Source: Corallium rubrum (lineage: Eukaryota > Cnidaria > Anthozoa > Scleralcyonacea > Coralliidae). From it: DNA of 64,000 nucleotides. A program made the position numbers and the translations under genes. The stretch is taken from NCBI GenBank assembly GCA_964035015.1, contig OZ036003.1:2820031-2884030 (forward strand), written 5' to 3'. Of the stretch, positions 56,954 through 64,000 are shown piece after piece (within the stretch, counting starts at the first letter, position 1; the number at the start of each line of letters is the position of its first letter). A model generated the notes under the pieces. It had not been told where the DNA came from. It was given only the letters and a program-made list of their open reading frames with translations, and made no database searches.

Positions 56954-58490
56954 TCCCCTCGTGTTCGTGTGGTTCGCGAAGCGGGCCTCGCGACGCGAGG
57001 GTACTAATCTCGACGGAGTGGGTGGTAAGTCCGGTCGGGGATTGTACCCATGGTGGCGGTTTGGAGTATCCATTTGTGTGTATATATATATATTTATTTA
57101 TTTATTTATATGTAATGATCAACGGAGACCATGTCGGGGATCCGCGGGGTTGATGGTTGGTTAAAAGGGTACACATTTTCTCTGTAAGTTTGCTATTTTA
57201 TGTCAAAAACATCACTTTCGTTCGAGTTTGAGTACAGAAGTTCGGAGAAGAAAACATGTTTATAGGCTAGAAATGTTGAGACGTATTCAAGAGAAAGACA
57301 AGATAAAGAAACAAGCGAACGAACGAAGGGAACAGCAGCAGGCTAGAGCAAGAGACAGACGATTACAAGGAGAACTACAGTATATATTAAAGCGACTTCA
57401 ACCAGGAAAACAAAACACAATACCGAGTTTATAGTCGAAGAAACGAAAAGAGCGACTCGCAATTTCAAGGCTGAACACGGTGTCTAGAACTACAACAGCG
57501 GAGAGTTACAGCGAAGAGAAAGGCTAGAAATTATGCAAGAAAACACAGCAAAAAGAATAGCCAAGAGAAAGAGAGACATGCAGCGAAGAGAAAAACGTGA
57601 ATTTAGTGAATTTATTGTATAACACATGTGAGAAATGAATAGAGGCCGAAAATATGCGAAGGTACAGAGATATTTTTTTAAATATTTATTTATTAATAAC
57701 AAAAGAAAACGTAATAACAATATATCTCTGTGTAGGAATTGTTGGTGGCATACATGTACTGTACAATTATGTATTTGACATTTTTATGCATTTACTGTAC
57801 TGTACTGCACATGTATTATGTATTTATTATAAATTCATCAATTGGAGTAATGCCTGTGTCAGGCATTTGCAAACTTTTTATGCCTGGGAGTGGGGCATTT
57901 ATCCACAGTACTTTTAAAAATGTTTACCTAGAGCATTGCTGTTGTATTAGGCATTTGCCAAAGCTGAAAAAATCCTGGTTGCCTTAATAGTCACATACTT
58001 GCTGTGGTATAATAAGCCAATTAAACAGCAATACAAATGGGTTGTCAAAATATTGTATTTTGTGCAAAAAGACAATATAATTTATACTGGTATGCTACAA
58101 TGGGAGGTTCGGGACTCCCATATATTGACTATACAGGGATGTGCCAATGGAAAGGGAATGGTTTTCATTTTTGCCATTTTTAGTTTGGAACAGGGTATCG
58201 GTGTAATAATTATCACACTTTTGATCTGGTGCAAGGTCTGTTCTTATAAGCTGGCAGTTATTTAGGCTAGCACAACGTACCCTATGTTTTCATTTCTTTC
58301 AGTTTGGAACTGTGTACCATTTTTAGCCATTTTGTGTGAAACAGGGTAAAAAAATATACAATTCCTTTGTCTGGAGTGACCAACATAATTTAAGGATTCA
58401 GTGGTATTAATACACCCCTAGGATTGAAGGCAGAGGTTATTAATAATAATAAACAATGAACACGAGGGGTTTGCATTAATGTATTTCTAG
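56954..58490 (+). mobile_element. HINE copy 5, inserted in the trinucleotide array
   Basis: It starts TCCCCTCGTGTTCGTG and ends GAACACGAGGGG then TATTTCTAG, giving a perfect 12-bp inverted pair (CCCCTCGTGTTC/GAACACGAGGGG) that is terminal on the left and subterminal on the right. GGGTACTAATCTCGACGGAG follows the 5' end, then (TA)n and (TTTA)n at 57080-57112. TAG triplets adjoin both ends. Length 1537 bp. Confidence 0.65.
57228..57434 (+). other. Basic coiled-coil-like open frame inside HINE copy 5
   Basis: 68 codons, starting MSTEVRRRKHVYRLEMLRRI and rich in Arg, Lys, Glu and Gln (KKQANERREQQQARARDRR). Downstream frames remain K/R/E-rich to about 57620 but contain stops. It could be a relic of a Helentron protein N-terminus or a captured fragment; not recognised. 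Confidence 0.3.
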
Positions 58491-62841
<4,351 letters not shown>

Positions 62842-64000
62842 CTTTAATGAAAATAAAGTAAATAGATTACATTGTGGTCTCATAAGAGTTCTAGCAACGC
62901 CTAGTACCCTACCAGGTAGGTTACATACCACTTAAAAAGAAGACAGAATTAAAGTTAAACTCAAACCTAAACGTTCTAATCTGTTTTTCTAATCACTGTT
63001 CAAAACATGTCTCATAATATTTACACACGAGTATATAATAATCTTTTGCATTTCTAGCAATAATTGGCGGGATGATTGCTCCCGTATTCCTGGTATCTTC
63101 CTTAGTTCCTCTTCCAAACTCTTGCCGAATATCCCCGTCGCACCAGCAACGATTGGTATAATTTTCCATTTTTGCCAGCCACGTAACTTACTCAGTTCCA
63201 TAGCCAATTTCACATACTTAGTTCGTTTCTCCTCCAGCTTCTTTTTCAGGTTCTGGTCCAAACATATCCCTATTTCTACTATAGTTCCTTCCCTTGTCCG
63301 TTTGTTCTCAAAAACTAAATCTGGTCTCGTATATTCCAAAGAGCGATCCGTACTAAAAGTATGATCCCATAAAATCATCCACTCCTCATTCTCCAAAACG
63401 CATTGTACAGCTTGTCTTTCCCACCAACGGTGTTGTTCCTCGACTAACCCAAGGCCCCAGCAAGCTTTAATATAGATAGCTCTGGCACAATCATCATGCC
63501 TCTGTTTAATCACAGATCCCAACAATCCTTTACACGACGCTATCAAATGTGCAATGTTTTCTTTTGGTTCACCACAAAGCCTGCACGTATCCACCACATC
63601 CTGTAATCCAATTGCCTTTTGATAATTTCTAGTCCACATTACACCATCTTGAATGGCCATTAATGTTGCTTCTGTATTCGACGCAATCTTTCCATCTTTC
63701 AACCACAGCCAACTTTCTCTAACCGCACTTTGATCTTCTATAGTTTTCCAGAGCTGTCCATGAAGACTTTTTCCGTTTAGCGTTTCCATTCGATTGTTCC
63801 TCGCTTTCTTCTTTATAACGTTGCTTGCCTTCTTCGATTTCATCACTTCATTATTTATAGTTAGGCAGCCATCATCTGCAACAGTGGCGTCGAACCCATA
63901 TCGGTTTAGTATCGTCACTGCATCCTTCATTCTAGTTCCTGCCCATTTACTTATTTCATGCTCTTTAACGCTCTTCATAAATTTACTGTCACTGGTACTT
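62842..64000 (-). CDS. Second copy of the same LINE: 3' UTR and C-terminal 337 codons (cut by window edge)
   Basis: Coding part 62989-64000. The sequence repeats 58719-59877 at a constant offset of 4123 bp; I saw no difference in the parts compared. The protein from KFMKSVKEHEISKW to the end is identical to residues about 880-1216 of the first copy, including the CCHC knuckle and the RPD...E endonuclease. It stays open to the right edge, so its RT lies outside. Two copies in head-to-tail order share one (TAG)n spacer. Confidence 0.85.

Overview
This is a eukaryotic, metazoan, AT-rich window built almost entirely of transposable elements, microsatellites and the 3' part of one host gene. Host exons have canonical GT-AG introns of 0.5 to 9.4 kb. 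The element mixture (Polinton-type DNA polymerase, DIRS-like, Penelope-like, restriction-like-endonuclease LINE, several other LINEs, Ty3/gypsy, Tc1, hAT, PIF-like MITEs, Helentron-like elements) suggests a marine invertebrate. I favour a cnidarian, but that is inference, not proof.

Host gene. Six small + strand exons (9693-9821, 17083-17125, 26561-26614, 27152-27241, 33513-33563, 36184-36258) join in phase and read as the C-terminal part of calcineurin-binding protein cabin-1 (CABIN1, a HIRA histone-chaperone complex subunit). A likely last coding exon lies at 42398-42724. The exons add up to less than 0.8 kb spread over 33 kb; the introns are filled with nested transposons.

Layout. 1-1839 (-): open, edge-truncated N-terminal part of a Polinton/Maverick-type protein-primed DNA polymerase with an OTU-like motif pair, preceded by a TATA box and three AP-1-type sites. 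4.5-5.9, 11.2-12.7, 22.3-23.2, 27.3 and 57.0-58.5 kb: five copies of a Helentron-like non-autonomous family (called HINE here), one with its empty site preserved next door. 6.7-9.3 kb: two inverted tetranucleotide-repeat elements. 7-18 kb: MITEs and long inverted repeats. 17.6-23.4 kb: a DNA-transposon family in inverted copies, one split by a LINE with a 664-codon ORF and by a HINE. 23.5-25.3 kb: decayed DIRS-like retroelement. 28.3-29.9 kb: nearly intact DD37E-spaced Tc1 element with one nonsense codon. 33.7-34.6 kb: perfect hairpins, a hammerhead ribozyme with an intact core, and a Tc1 fragment. 36.8-39.0 kb: hAT-like element. 39.2-40.9 and 46.2-47.0 kb: LINE remnants split by MITEs. 41.6-42.0 kb: Penelope GIY-YIG fragment. 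47.2-53.9 kb: broken Ty3/gypsy element. 56.5-64.0 kb: a (TAG)n/(CAG)n array that holds a HINE and two head-to-tail copies of a LINE with a C-terminal restriction-like endonuclease; one copy carries an intact 1216-codon ORF.

Most novel-looking points: the LINE bounded exactly by (TAG)n arrays and repeated in tandem; the Helentron-like family with a resolved integration site; the hammerhead ribozyme next to (TA)n; and the Polinton polymerase ORF that is cut by the window edge. All family assignments are from reading the sequence, without database searches.
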